Origin: Halarcobacter sp.
GTDB lineage: Bacteria > Campylobacterota > Campylobacteria > Campylobacterales > Arcobacteraceae
NCBI RefSeq assembly: GCF_963676935.1
Contig: NZ_OY781470.1
Coordinates: 1,894,680-1,958,679, forward strand
Length of the DNA: 64,000 bases
Direction: 5' to 3'
The position numbers were made by a program, and so were the translations under genes. Shown here piece by piece: positions 26,018-35,573 of the stretch. The notes under the pieces were generated by a model. The model saw nothing but the letters and a program-made list of their open reading frames with translations, was not told where the DNA came from and made no database searches. Every line of letters begins with the position of its first letter. Within the stretch, counting starts at the first letter, position 1.

Positions 26018-26887
26018 TTGAAAGATATTAGAATTCAAGGGATGCTCCTTGCTGCATTGGGAGTTTTTATAATAAGCTTCGATGCGCTACTTGTAAGACT
26101 TGCAAATGTTGATGCCTCTGTTATCTCTTTTTATAGAGGTCTTTTTATGGGAATAAGCATGCTAATTCTTTTTAAAAGAAGTAGTAATAAATCATGGCTT
26201 CCTGTAAATAAAAGAGAGTTTATGAATTTTGCTTTTGTTATCCAGCTTTCAGCTTTAGGTACTTGTTTGTTTGTATTTTCTGTAAAATATACAGCTGCTG
26301 CTAATACAGTTGTACTTTTAGCAACTTCATCTTTTTTTGCTGCAATATTTAGCTACTTTTTACTAAAAGAGAAGATTCAAAAGCGTACATTACTAGCTAT
26401 TGTAGTATCTTTTATAGGAGTTTTTATAGTATTTGGAAACTCTTTTACCATAACTGGCAATATCCTAGGAGATATGTTTGGAGTAGCTTTAGCTGTAACT
26501 ATGGGGTTAGAATTAACAATGTTAAGAAAATATGCTCATTTTCCTACAATGCTTATAATTTCTCTTAGTGGATTTCTTGTAGCTGCTGTTATGTTTGCTT
26601 TTAATGATAAGATATTTGATATCTCTTTAGAAACTCTGTTTTGGCTTAGTATTATGGGGTTTATTCAAATTCCATTTGCTATGTACTTTATTTTTATCTC
26701 AACAAAATATATAACCTCAGCAGAAGTTAGCCTCTTTACTACAATTGAAACTACTATGGCACCTATTTGGTTATGGATTTTTCTAAATGAAATTCCACCC
26801 AAAATGACAATAATTGGTGGAACTTTAGTAGTTTGTGCCATATTTATAAATGCTCTACCAAATATAATCAAAATGAAGAAAAAATAA
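26018..26887 (+). CDS. EamA/DMT-family transporter
   Basis: An inner-membrane drug/metabolite transporter of 289 aa with ten predicted helices in two EamA repeats (about 8-140 and 150-285). The start is TTG at 26018; no ATG lies before the first helix until well into it, and the weak AGAAAG upstream is the only ribosome binding site. It follows a rhodanese gene after 15 bp. The substrate is unknown. A 12-bp inverted repeat lies 47 bp downstream. Confidence 0.88.
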   Translation: MKDIRIQGMLLAALGVFIISFDALLVRLANVDASVISFYRGLFMGISMLILFKRSSNKSWLPVNKREFMNFAFVIQLSALGTCLFVFSVKYTAAANTVVLLATSSFFAAIFSYFLLKEKIQKRTLLAIVVSFIGVFIVFGNSFTITGNILGDMFGVALAVTMGLELTMLRKYAHFPTMLIISLSGFLVAAVMFAFNDKIFDISLETLFWLSIMGFIQIPFAMYFIFISTKYITSAEVSLFTTIETTMAPIWLWIFLNEIPPKMTIIGGTLVVCAIFINALPNIIKMKKK

Positions 26888-26933
26888 TCTAAGATTTAAG
26901 CTATAATTAATAATAAGAAACGAATTTATTAAC

Positions 26934-26963
26934 ATAACATTAATTCAGCTAAATTAATGTTAT
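26934..26963. promoter_or_regulatory. 12-bp inverted repeat overlapping the promoter of the 26994 sensor gene
   Basis: ATAACATTAATT (26934-26945), a 6-bp spacer CAGCTA, and AATTAATGTTAT (26952-26963) form a perfect repeat. The -10-like TATACT (26961-26966) overlaps its right arm. It may be an operator for the downstream gene or, less likely without a T-run, a terminator for the EamA gene. Confidence 0.45.
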
Positions 26964-26993
26964 ACTATAAAAAATTCTTATAAAGGGGATGCC

Positions 26994-29477
26994 ATGAGAG
27001 TTTTTTCATTATTAAGAGTATTCGTCCTGAATTTATTTTTTATCTGCTTGAGCAGTTCTTTTTTAGAAGCCAAACCAAATGTATTATTATTGCACTCCTA
27101 CCATCCTTCATCTGTTTGGACACATGAGATAAACAGTGGTATAAAATCAGTTTTTAATGACCCAAACCAATACAATATTTACATAGAATATATGGATACA
27201 AAAAGATATAATTCAGAGATTCACTTTAATAACTTAAAAAATGTATATCAAGAAAAATACAAAAATCTTAAATTTGATGTTATTCTTTCTTCAGACAATA
27301 ATGCCTTCAATTTTTTAAAAAAATACAACCAATCTTTATTTAGAAACACACCAGTAGTTTTTTCAGGAGTAAATAATTTTAAAAAAGAACAAATAAAAGA
27401 TTATGAAAACTTTACAGGAGTTCCTGAAAAAAATGATATAAAAAGAAACTATGATCTTATAATTAAACTTCACCCAAAAACAAAAACTATTTATAATCTA
27501 GTAGATTCTACACCTACTGGGAAAAGTGTAAAAAAACAGATGCAACAAGTAATTAATAAATATAATAAAAATATTACTTTTGAATTTTTAGACCAACTAA
27601 CAATGAAAGAATTAATTTCTAAGCTAAAAGTTTTACCAAAAAACAGTGTAGTGTTTCACAATGCTTTTTACAAAACAAAAGATGATAAATTTTTAGACCA
27701 TTCTAATTTAAAAAATTTTATAAAAGACTACATAAATGTTCCAGTTTATACTACAGCAAGAGGTTTATTAGGAAAAGGTATTATAGGTGGATATATTGTA
27801 AATGGTTATTCCCAAGGTAAAGAAGCGGCAAAAATGGCTAAAAAGATTCTAAATGGTGTAGATATTAAAAACTTACACCCTTTAGTTGAAAGTCCAAATA
27901 CTTATATTTTTGATTTTTCCCAATTAAAAAAATTTAATATTAATATAAATAATCTTCCAAATGATAGCATTTTTATAAATAAAAAATTATCCCCTCTAGA
28001 GTTATATATCAAAGAGATAATTACAACAATCGTTATTTTTGTATTATTAATAGTTTATATAATTACCTTATTAATAAATATAAATAAAAGAAAAAAAGCT
28101 GAAGTTTTTATACGAAAACAATTAAGCTTTCAACAAGATTTAATAGATAATGTCAATACTCCTATTTACTATAAGAATCTAAAAAAAGAGTATATTGGTT
28201 GTAATAAAGCCTTTGAAAAACTAATTAATACCCCTAAAGATGAAATTTTAAATAAAACAGCCTATGATTTAACTGATTTAGAAACTGCTAAATATTTCCA
28301 TGAACAAGATGATATATTATTACATACAAAAAAAGTACAAGTATATGAATCAAGTTCAAATATAGATGGGAAAGGGATAAAAGATTTAAAATTTTATAAA
28401 AACTTATTCTACCATGATGAAGAAATGGCAGGAATTGTAGGTGTGATATTTGATATAACAGAATCAAAAGCCTTAACTTATGAACTTAATAGAACACTAC
28501 AAACAGTTGATAAAAATGTAATTATCTCTAAAACAGATATCAAAGGCAGAGTTATATATGTGAGTAAAGCATTTTGTGAAATTTCAGGATATAATGAAAG
28601 TGAGCTTATTGGTAAAACACACACATTCTTAACAACAAATTTAATATCAAATAAAACCCTTGAAGACATAATACAAACAATTTCAAATAAACAAATCTGG
28701 AGTGGTGAACTTCTAAATAAAAATAAAAATGGAGAGTTATTTACTCTATATACTATTATCACTCCTGAATACGATAAAAATGGAGATTTCATAAATTATA
28801 CAGCAATTAGCCAAGATATAACAGCAAAAAAACAAATGGAACAAGCAAAAAATGAGATTGAAAAATTAAATATAGAGATAAAAGATACTCAAAAAGAGGT
28901 TGTATTTAGAATGGGTGCAATAGCAGAAGCTAGGTCAAAAGAAACAGGACAACATGTAAAAAGAGTTGCTGAATACTCTAAGCTTTTGGCACTTCACTAC
29001 GGACTTGAAGAGGAAGAAGCTGAAATACTAAAACAAGCTAGCCCTATGCATGATATAGGAAAAGTTGCGATTCCAGATAATATTCTAAAAAAACCTGGTA
29101 AATTGACAGACGAAGAGTTTGAGATTATGAAAACTCATACAACAATTGGTTATGAGATGTTAAGAGGTTCAGATAGACCAATACTAAAAACAGCAGCAAT
29201 TGTAGCTTTTGAACATCAAGAAAAATATGATGGAAGTGGTTATCCTAGAGGTTTAAAAGGTGATAATATTCATATTTATGGAAGAATCTCTGCTTTAGCT
29301 GATGTATTTGATGCTTTAGGTAGTGATAGATGTTATAAAAAAGCTTGGGAAGATGAAAAAATATTTGCACTATTTAAAGAACAAAAAGGTAAACATTTTG
29401 ATCCTAAACTAATAAATATATTTTTTGAACATTTAGATGAGTTCTTAGTAATTAGAGAGAAATTTAAAGATGAATAA
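26994..29477 (+). CDS. Membrane sensor: ABC-type binding domain, two PAS domains, HD-GYP phosphodiesterase
   Basis: The protein has 827 aa. After a signal peptide (about 1-27) there is a periplasmic ABC-substrate-binding-type domain (about 28-315, starting VLLLHSYHPSSVWTHEI), one membrane helix (about 338-362), PAS domain 1 (about 375-490), PAS domain 2 (about 500-620), a coiled linker, and an HD-GYP domain (about 635-815). HDIGKVAIPD near 684 and HQEKYDGSGYP near 742 are intact, so it should hydrolyse cyclic di-GMP. AAAGGGG precedes the ATG. With two nearby cyclases this gives a dense c-di-GMP locus. Confidence 0.9.
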   Translation: MRVFSLLRVFVLNLFFICLSSSFLEAKPNVLLLHSYHPSSVWTHEINSGIKSVFNDPNQYNIYIEYMDTKRYNSEIHFNNLKNVYQEKYKNLKFDVILSSDNNAFNFLKKYNQSLFRNTPVVFSGVNNFKKEQIKDYENFTGVPEKNDIKRNYDLIIKLHPKTKTIYNLVDSTPTGKSVKKQMQQVINKYNKNITFEFLDQLTMKELISKLKVLPKNSVVFHNAFYKTKDDKFLDHSNLKNFIKDYINVPVYTTARGLLGKGIIGGYIVNGYSQGKEAAKMAKKILNGVDIKNLHPLVESPNTYIFDFSQLKKFNININNLPNDSIFINKKLSPLELYIKEIITTIVIFVLLIVYIITLLININKRKKAEVFIRKQLSFQQDLIDNVNTPIYYKNLKKEYIGCNKAFEKLINTPKDEILNKTAYDLTDLETAKYFHEQDDILLHTKKVQVYESSSNIDGKGIKDLKFYKNLFYHDEEMAGIVGVIFDITESKALTYELNRTLQTVDKNVIISKTDIKGRVIYVSKAFCEISGYNESELIGKTHTFLTTNLISNKTLEDIIQTISNKQIWSGELLNKNKNGELFTLYTIITPEYDKNGDFINYTAISQDITAKKQMEQAKNEIEKLNIEIKDTQKEVVFRMGAIAEARSKETGQHVKRVAEYSKLLALHYGLEEEEAEILKQASPMHDIGKVAIPDNILKKPGKLTDEEFEIMKTHTTIGYEMLRGSDRPILKTAAIVAFEHQEKYDGSGYPRGLKGDNIHIYGRISALADVFDALGSDRCYKKAWEDEKIFALFKEQKGKHFDPKLINIFFEHLDEFLVIREKFKDE

Positions 29478-29502
29478 AAGGAGATAATTCCCTTTTATTC
29501 AT
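29470..29502. terminator. Bidirectional terminator between convergent genes
   Basis: ATGAATAAAAGG and CCTTTTATTCAT form a 12-bp perfect stem with a 9-nt loop, overlapping the stop codons of the HD-GYP and RraA-like genes. Confidence 0.7.
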
Positions 29503-30097
29503 AAAAAGAATCTATTTTCTTACGATGATTTTCTGCCCATTTTTCTAAGCCCATTGCAGCTTCTTCTTCAACTCTTTGTTTTGCATCAGAATAAATATCT
29601 TCAGCTTTTTCTTTAGGTATTACAGCAACACCCTCTTCATCTGCAACTATTATATCTCCAGGATATACATTTATACCACCTGCAACTATTGGAGTATTTA
29701 AAGGAAGTACTGCTTTTTTAATTCCTGGCATTGGAATAACACCTCTACCAAAAATTGGAAATTTTATTTGTTTAACTTCACCTATATCTCTTACAACACC
29801 ATCTATAATAAACCCAGCAATTCCAAGCTTTTGTGCTATTGCACATACATTTCCACCTGATACAGCATAATCCATAGAGTTTGTTTGAGCTACAATAACT
29901 GAACCTTTAGGTGCTTCATAAATTGCTCTGTGTAATGCTAAATTATCACCTGCAACCATCTCTACAGTAAAAGCTGGCCCAGCAATTCTTGGAATATCAG
30001 TCCATAACTCTTTTATACCTGCATCCATAAAACTTTCTCTTTGTAAAGGTCCTGCATAATCACAAGGACTAAGCTCTGCAAACTTTTTATAATCCAT
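29495..30097 (-). CDS. RraA-family protein (possible 4-hydroxy-4-methyl-2-oxoglutarate aldolase-like)
   Basis: The protein has 200 aa. The family core is seen in GPAFTVEMVAGDN (about 39-51), GGNVCAIAQKLGIAGFIIDG (about 80-99), the DGVVRD-type metal and pyruvate-binding segment (about 98-103), and GDIIVADEEGVAVIP. Members include class II pyruvate aldolases and the RNase E inhibitor RraA; without other pathway genes the role is open. AAGGAA precedes the ATG. It is 9 bp after the TerB-DnaJ gene, in the same direction. Confidence 0.83.
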   Translation of the reverse strand: MDYKKFAELSPCDYAGPLQRESFMDAGIKELWTDIPRIAGPAFTVEMVAGDNLALHRAIYEAPKGSVIVAQTNSMDYAVSGGNVCAIAQKLGIAGFIIDGVVRDIGEVKQIKFPIFGRGVIPMPGIKKAVLPLNTPIVAGGINVYPGDIIVADEEGVAVIPKEKAEDIYSDAKQRVEEEAAMGLEKWAENHRKKIDSFYE

Positions 30098-30106
30098 TTA
30101 TATTCC

Positions 30107-30913
30107 TTATACTTTCTTTATATCTTTAATAACTTGATAGGCTTGATTTATCTCTTGGGTTTTAGCAGTTGCTTCTTCCATATACGATTCATCTTTTTCT
30201 TGTGAACTTATAATATCAGGATGATATTGACGTATCAATTTACGATAAGCTTTTTTGATAGTATTCATATCATCAGTTTCTTTTACACCTAAGATTTTAT
30301 AAGCTTCTGAAGCATCCATAGTTTGATTTCTATTTTTCATCTTATTTTCGAAGCTATTTACAATCGTATCATAAACATCAGCTGGGATATTCAACTCTTG
30401 TACTATTTCTCTTAAAAGTTTTTCTTCATCACTACTTATACCACTATCAATATATGCTAACTGAATTAAAAAACTTACATATTGTCTACGTTTTATTATA
30501 CTTTTTCCAAGTAATTCATTTAAAGATTTAGCTATATCTTTTGTGTCATCAATAGTTTGTTTCTCTTCATTGAAAATTGCTTTCATAATATCTCTAGCTT
30601 TTGTTTTTTCATTAAAAACTTTAGAAATATCATCAAACATCATTCCTATAAGCTGAGCTTCAAGCTCATGTACTCTACCATCAGCCTTTGCAACTTTTGC
30701 AGTTAAAGCTATAAAGTGACCTAACTCACTTTCTCTGAATTTTTCTTTTGAAGTTACTAATTTATTTAGTTTCATTTTGGCATAAAACTTATATAGTTTA
30801 TATGCAACTATAAGAGCAAATATTATTGAAAGAGTAAGAAATATATTTACTATAAAGATATAATAAAATATCACCAAGAATACTGCTATAAATATCCATT
30901 TTTTTAGTTTCAT
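30107..30913 (-). CDS. Membrane-anchored TerB/DnaJ co-chaperone (DjlA-like)
   Basis: The protein has 268 aa. The N-terminus holds one long or two short hydrophobic segments (about 5-42), followed by a TerB-like helical domain (about 65-180, with LTAKVAKADGRVHELEAQLI) and a C-terminal J domain (about 203-268). The HPD motif is in RQYHPDII near residue 233, so it should stimulate DnaK ATPase at the membrane. The order and size match DjlA. Upstream is a divergent gap with a 35-bp near-palindrome. Confidence 0.9.
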   Translation of the reverse strand: MKLKKWIFIAVFLVIFYYIFIVNIFLTLSIIFALIVAYKLYKFYAKMKLNKLVTSKEKFRESELGHFIALTAKVAKADGRVHELEAQLIGMMFDDISKVFNEKTKARDIMKAIFNEEKQTIDDTKDIAKSLNELLGKSIIKRRQYVSFLIQLAYIDSGISSDEEKLLREIVQELNIPADVYDTIVNSFENKMKNRNQTMDASEAYKILGVKETDDMNTIKKAYRKLIRQYHPDIISSQEKDESYMEEATAKTQEINQAYQVIKDIKKV

Positions 30914-30977
30914 TTTTTATCCATAAATCATTAATATTGTAAATTATATCTTCTTAAACTTAATAAAGATTCTATAC

Positions 30978-31012
30978 TCATAAAAATATATATGCAATAT
31001 ATATTCTTATGA
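30978..31012. promoter_or_regulatory. 35-bp near-perfect palindrome in a divergent gap
   Basis: TCATAAAAATATATAT (30978-30993), GCA, ATATATATTCTTATGA (30997-31012) pair with a single mismatch over 16 bp per arm. It is 65 bp from each flanking start (the DjlA-like gene at 30913 and the unknown gene at 31078), so it could control both. Confidence 0.45.
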
Positions 31013-31077
31013 ACAAACTTTTTATATTTTATAAATTGTGATAAAATATAAAGAATAAGAGCCAAAAGGTTATAAAT

Positions 31078-31749
31078 ATGATAACATCTAATATAAATGA
31101 AATATTATTAAAAAATAAATATAATACAAAAGATGAGACTCCTACAAACAGTAACTCTTTTATTGATTCTTTACTCACTTCAAAACAAGAAGAAAATTCA
31201 CAAAAAAGTACTGATTTTACATATGAAAATATAAAAAGTCTGAGCTTAGAAGAAATAGAAACTTTATATACTAATGAAGAAGATAAACAAAAAGCAAAAA
31301 ATCTAAAACTTGCTACAATGTTTACAGATGATAGATATCTAGGAGAGGTATTATTTAATACTGTATTAGGAAAACCCTTTGAATTAGGCTATAGTTTTCT
31401 ATACGATACTTACAATGACAAACACTCATATTTTAGTTCTTTAAATAGCAAAAATTCATTAAGTGACATTTTGCATAACTATATTTCATACAAGGTAAAC
31501 TCTGTAATAACAACTAAAGGAGCAGAAAAAATACCTCAAGACTACTTGGATGAAATTTTACTTGAAATTAATTCTATAAATTTTTTATCTGCCTTGTCTA
31601 GTAGCTCAAAAGACCAATATGACAGATACAAAGACAAAGATGATAAGTATTCATTTTTGTACAATGATAATTATCTAAAATACCAAGAACTTCTTTATAA
31701 ATATGATAATTTAAAAACTTATGAAAAAAATATAATTAAACAATACTAA
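31078..31749 (+). CDS. Hypothetical protein, 223 aa
   Basis: The family is not recognised. The N-terminal 70 residues are Ser/Asn/Thr-rich and probably disordered. The rest is helical and rich in Tyr, Asp and Lys, with repeated DKDDKYS/NDNYLKY-like segments near the C-terminus. There is no signal peptide and no membrane span. AAAAGG precedes the ATG. It is monocistronic. Confidence 0.6.
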   Translation: MITSNINEILLKNKYNTKDETPTNSNSFIDSLLTSKQEENSQKSTDFTYENIKSLSLEEIETLYTNEEDKQKAKNLKLATMFTDDRYLGEVLFNTVLGKPFELGYSFLYDTYNDKHSYFSSLNSKNSLSDILHNYISYKVNSVITTKGAEKIPQDYLDEILLEINSINFLSALSSSSKDQYDRYKDKDDKYSFLYNDNYLKYQELLYKYDNLKTYEKNIIKQY

Positions 31750-31820
31750 AATTAATTATCAATCATAATAAATAAGCAAAATCAAATTGACATCCTATTT
31801 TTCTTTAGATAAGATAAAAT

Positions 31821-32417
31821 ATGAAAAAAATAATTTTTATCTTATGCATACTTGCTACTCAATTTATATATGCAAAATCAATACTATTTTTAGGTGATTC
31901 TCTAACAGAAGGACTTGGAGTGTCTAAAACTGAAGCCTATCCACACTTAGTGGAAGAATTAGTAAAAAAAAGATTAAATAAAAATATAAATGCAATAAAT
32001 GGCGGAGTAAGTGGTTCAACTATAAGTGATGGTTTATCAAGATTAAAGTGGTATTTAAAAACACAGCCTGATATTATTTTTATTGCCCTTGGAGCAAATG
32101 ATGGTTTAAGGGGTTTAAACCTAAGAGAGAGTCAAAAAAACCTTGAAAAAATCATAGATGAAGCTTTAAAATCTGGGGCAAAAGTATTATTAGCAGGGAT
32201 GTTACTACCACCAAATTATGGAGTAGAATATAGAAAAGATTTTAAAAATATGTTTATTGAGGTAAAAGATAAATACAATTTAAAATTTATGCCTTTTTTA
32301 CTAAAAGATGTAGCTGGGATACAAAAGTTAAATCAAGCAGATGGAATACATCCAACCAGCCAAGGTTATAAAATAATTGCAAATGAAGTATTTGAATTCT
32401 TGAAGGATGAATTATAA
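31821..32417 (+). CDS. TesA-like periplasmic GDSL arylesterase/lysophospholipase
   Basis: The enzyme hydrolyses thioesters or lysophospholipids in the periplasm. It has 198 aa: a signal peptide (1-18), the GDSL block FLGDSLTEGLG with S27, the GxND block LGANDGLRG (about 90-98), and the catalytic Asp-His in DGIHPTSQGY near 174-183. The stop overlaps the ATG of the ABC ATPase by one base (TAATG). The same trio (tesA, ybbA, ybbP) is neighbouring in E. coli. There is no clear ribosome binding site; TAAGAT lies 6 nt before the ATG, so a leaderless start is possible. Confidence 0.9.
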   Translation: MKKIIFILCILATQFIYAKSILFLGDSLTEGLGVSKTEAYPHLVEELVKKRLNKNINAINGGVSGSTISDGLSRLKWYLKTQPDIIFIALGANDGLRGLNLRESQKNLEKIIDEALKSGAKVLLAGMLLPPNYGVEYRKDFKNMFIEVKDKYNLKFMPFLLKDVAGIQKLNQADGIHPTSQGYKIIANEVFEFLKDEL

Positions 32418-33079
32418 TGTTAAAAATAAAATCGCTAAAAAAATCTTATATTCAAGGTTCACATACTGTTGAGATATTTGAAGATTTAAATTTCCAGGTA
32501 AAAGAAGCCAAAAGAGTTGCAATAATGGGAAAATCAGGAAGTGGAAAGTCAACATTACTTTCACTTATCTCTGGAATTATTAAACCAAACTCTGGGGATA
32601 TAGTTCTTAATAATATTTCATATAAAGATATGAATGAAAGTCAAATAAACGATTTTAGAGCAACAAATATTGGTTTTGTATTTCAAAATTTTCATTTAGT
32701 TTCATATCTAAATGCTTTAGAAAATGTAATGCTCCCTGCAAAAGTTTGTGGTATAGAAAATCCAAAAGAAAAAGCAATTGAACTTTTAAAAAGTGTAGGT
32801 TTAGAACATAGAATTGACCACCTACCCTCACAATTAAGTGGAGGGGAGAAACAAAGAGTTGCTATAGCTAGAGCACTTATTCATAACCCAAAGATAATTT
32901 TAGCTGATGAGCCTAGTGGAAATTTGGATGAGGAAACTGGCATTGCCGTTATGGATAAACTTTTTGAACTAATTAAAAAGAACAATACTACTTTAGTATT
33001 AGTAACTCACTCAAAAGATGTGGCTGCAAGGTGTGAAGAGACATATAAGCTAGTATCAGGAAATTTAACAAGATGTTAA
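32417..33079 (+). CDS. ABC transporter ATPase, YbbA/LolD type
   Basis: The ATPase subunit, 220 aa, belongs to the MacB/LolD superfamily. It has Walker A GKSGSGKST (about 38-46), the signature LSGGEKQR (about 140-147), Walker B IILADEPSGNLD (about 159-170), and the H-loop VTHSKD. It is encoded between the esterase and the large permease, and overlaps the permease gene by 7 nt, so all three are translated together. The complex probably acts on lipids or lipoproteins, or as a mechanotransmitter, rather than in import. Confidence 0.92.
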   Translation: MLKIKSLKKSYIQGSHTVEIFEDLNFQVKEAKRVAIMGKSGSGKSTLLSLISGIIKPNSGDIVLNNISYKDMNESQINDFRATNIGFVFQNFHLVSYLNALENVMLPAKVCGIENPKEKAIELLKSVGLEHRIDHLPSQLSGGEKQRVAIARALIHNPKIILADEPSGNLDEETGIAVMDKLFELIKKNNTTLVLVTHSKDVAARCEETYKLVSGNLTRC

Positions 33080-35547
33080 TAGTAGAACTAGTTCAAAAAG
33101 CACTAGAACGCTCAAAATCTTTTAGTTTGATATTTATACTGAACTTTTGTTTGGCTATTGCTTCATTATCTTATTTACAATTTTTTAAAGGAAGTATTGA
33201 TAACTCACTAGATGCAAAAGCAAAAACCTTGCTTGGAGCAGATATTGTAATATCTTCAAGATTTCCAATAAGTGATAAACAAAAAGAGAATATAAAAAAT
33301 AAACTTCCAAATATAAAAAACTATGATGAAGGAATTTCTACTGTTAGTATGGTTGCTTCTAAAAATAGAGCAAGATTAATGGAAGTTGTCCAGATAAATG
33401 AGCAATTCCCTTTTTATGGTGGTTTAGTATTTAAAGATAAATCAACTTATCCACAAAAGCAAGCTTTACCTAAAGAGAATGAAGTTTGGGTTTATCAAGA
33501 AGTACTTGATTTACTTGGATTAAAAAAAGGTGATAGTTTAAAAATCGGAAGTCAAAATTATATTATTAAAAAAATTATAGATGAAGACTCTTTAAAAACT
33601 ATTAGTTTTAGTGGTTTTATGCCAAAGGTATATTTAAGTAGTGAAGCTCTAAAACGAAGTGAACTATTAAAATTTGGTTCAACTGCCAGATATAAACTAA
33701 ACTTTTTATTTGAAAAAAACTTTACAAATGATGAACTTGAACTTCTTGAAGAGAGTTTAGAAAAACAATTTGATAGAACACTTAGGGTTTTATCTCCAAA
33801 CGATGGAAGAGATAGACTCCTTAGAGTTTTAAACTTTTTAACAAACTTTTTGTCACTTGTTTCATTAATCTCTTTCTTTTTAGGTTTAGTTGGACTTATA
33901 TATTTATATTCTGGATTTTTAAGAAAACATCAAAACGATATTATTATTTTAAGTGATATAGGAGTTAGTAAAAAAAATCTTATTTATACTTATCTTCTTC
34001 ATCTGTTTGTTTTAATAGCAATTTCAAGTGTTATAGTATTTTCATTTATAACTTTAAGTTCACAATTTATTGCTCCATTTATACAAAAATATATTGACTT
34101 TAATTTTGATTTTTCACTTGATTATATGTTTTTCCTAAAATCTGCACTGATACTTTTTATACTTAGTCTTAGTATTGGATTACCTTTGATACTCCCTTTA
34201 GTTCAAAGAGAGAAAAGAAAATTTTCAAAAACTATTATAAGTTTTATTCCATTTATTGTGTTTTTACTTATATTATCACATTTTGTAACTCCAGCAAAAT
34301 ATATAGGATTTTTCTTTGCATTAACAGTACTTTTATTGATAACTTTATTTTTTGTTATTGGTTCATATATACTTAAAAAATTTGACTTTTCAGGGCATAT
34401 AGAAAACCTTGCTTTATCACTTGCTATTAAAAATATAACAAGACAAAAAAGAACTTCATTAACACTTTTTTCTGCCATTTTACTTTGTACTACATTTTTT
34501 AGTCTTATTCCACAAGTTGGCTCTTCACTATCAAATGCTTTAACAAAAAGTGTAAATGACAGACCAAGATTTTTTGTAATTGATGCAAAAGAGGAACAAC
34601 TGAAAGATATAGAAAAACAAGTGCAAAGTTTAGGTGGAAAACTTCAAAATACAGCACCTATGATAAGAGCACGAATAATCAAAATAAATGGTAAAGAACC
34701 AAAAAAAGACTTAGAAGAAAATAATTCAAGAGATGCTGCTGTAAATCTATCATATAGAAGTTCCCTAAAAAAAAGTGAAAAACTACTTGAGGGAAGAGAT
34801 TTTAGTGGAGACTATGATTCTAATGATTTTTCTAAACCAATAGAGTTGAGTGTAGAAGAGAGGTATGCTTCAAGAAGAGGGATAAAATTAGGAGATAGTG
34901 TCATCTTTGATGTATTAGGTTTAGAGCTTAAAGCAAAAGTTGTAAACATAAGATCTGTAAATTGGATAGAGTTTACACCTAACTTCTTTTTAATAGTTCA
35001 AAAAGGTGCTATAGATGATGCTCCAAATACTATCTTGGCTACAATCTCACAAGGAGATTATGATGCTTCAAAAATGCTTTTGAAACTAACAGATACTTTT
35101 CCTAGTCTAACAGTAATAGATGTAAAGAGTCTTTTTGAATCTTTTTCAAATATTGTTAAAGATGTAACATCTATAACTGATAAGATGAGTCTGTACTCTA
35201 TTACTATTGGTTTATTAATGAGTTTTATAATTATTCAATACCAAATGAATTTACAAAAAAACAATATACTAAGACTAAAAATGATAGGGATAAAAAACAA
35301 AACTATAAAAAACTCATTTCTACTAGAGTTTGGTCTTATCTCTTTTAGCGCAAGTAGTTTAGGAATAATTTTAGGAAGTGTGGGTTCATATTTTGTAAGT
35401 GATATGTTATTTGAATCATATTGGGATTTTAGAGCAGATATTTTAGTACTTTACTTTCTATTTATTCCAATATTGACTTTATTGGTTGTAAATATATTTA
35501 CTTCTAAAATTATTCACCAAAAAGAGAATATCCTTTTTGGTGAATAG
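33073..35547 (+). CDS. FtsX-like ABC permease, YbbP type
   Basis: An inner-membrane protein of 824 aa. The layout is a first helix (about 18-38), a large periplasmic domain (about 45-255), then helices near 260-410 in several groups, a second periplasmic domain (about 485-700) and three last helices (about 708-815). Two FtsX-like repeats are visible (LALSLAIKNITRQKRTSLTL near 446). It pairs with the ATPase just upstream. Its stop codon lies inside a 13-bp perfect hairpin. The substrate is not known in the family. Confidence 0.9.
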   Translation: MLIVELVQKALERSKSFSLIFILNFCLAIASLSYLQFFKGSIDNSLDAKAKTLLGADIVISSRFPISDKQKENIKNKLPNIKNYDEGISTVSMVASKNRARLMEVVQINEQFPFYGGLVFKDKSTYPQKQALPKENEVWVYQEVLDLLGLKKGDSLKIGSQNYIIKKIIDEDSLKTISFSGFMPKVYLSSEALKRSELLKFGSTARYKLNFLFEKNFTNDELELLEESLEKQFDRTLRVLSPNDGRDRLLRVLNFLTNFLSLVSLISFFLGLVGLIYLYSGFLRKHQNDIIILSDIGVSKKNLIYTYLLHLFVLIAISSVIVFSFITLSSQFIAPFIQKYIDFNFDFSLDYMFFLKSALILFILSLSIGLPLILPLVQREKRKFSKTIISFIPFIVFLLILSHFVTPAKYIGFFFALTVLLLITLFFVIGSYILKKFDFSGHIENLALSLAIKNITRQKRTSLTLFSAILLCTTFFSLIPQVGSSLSNALTKSVNDRPRFFVIDAKEEQLKDIEKQVQSLGGKLQNTAPMIRARIIKINGKEPKKDLEENNSRDAAVNLSYRSSLKKSEKLLEGRDFSGDYDSNDFSKPIELSVEERYASRRGIKLGDSVIFDVLGLELKAKVVNIRSVNWIEFTPNFFLIVQKGAIDDAPNTILATISQGDYDASKMLLKLTDTFPSLTVIDVKSLFESFSNIVKDVTSITDKMSLYSITIGLLMSFIIIQYQMNLQKNNILRLKMIGIKNKTIKNSFLLEFGLISFSASSLGIILGSVGSYFVSDMLFESYWDFRADILVLYFLFIPILTLLVVNIFTSKIIHQKENILFGE
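35512..35545 (+). terminator. 13-bp perfect hairpin covering the permease 3' end
   Basis: ATTCACCAAAAAG and CTTTTTGGTGAAT surround an 8-nt loop. The hairpin encodes the last codons and enters the stop. No T-run follows, so it may protect the mRNA 3' end, or stop polymerase only weakly ahead of the convergent nadE. Confidence 0.4.
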
Positions 35548-35573
35548 GAGTAAAACACATAAATCTGCTTCTA

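Noticed and set aside
34203-34478. Antisense open frame of 91 codons inside the YbbP-like gene
   Set aside because: A by-product of low-GC codon use; no ribosome binding site and no recognisable features.
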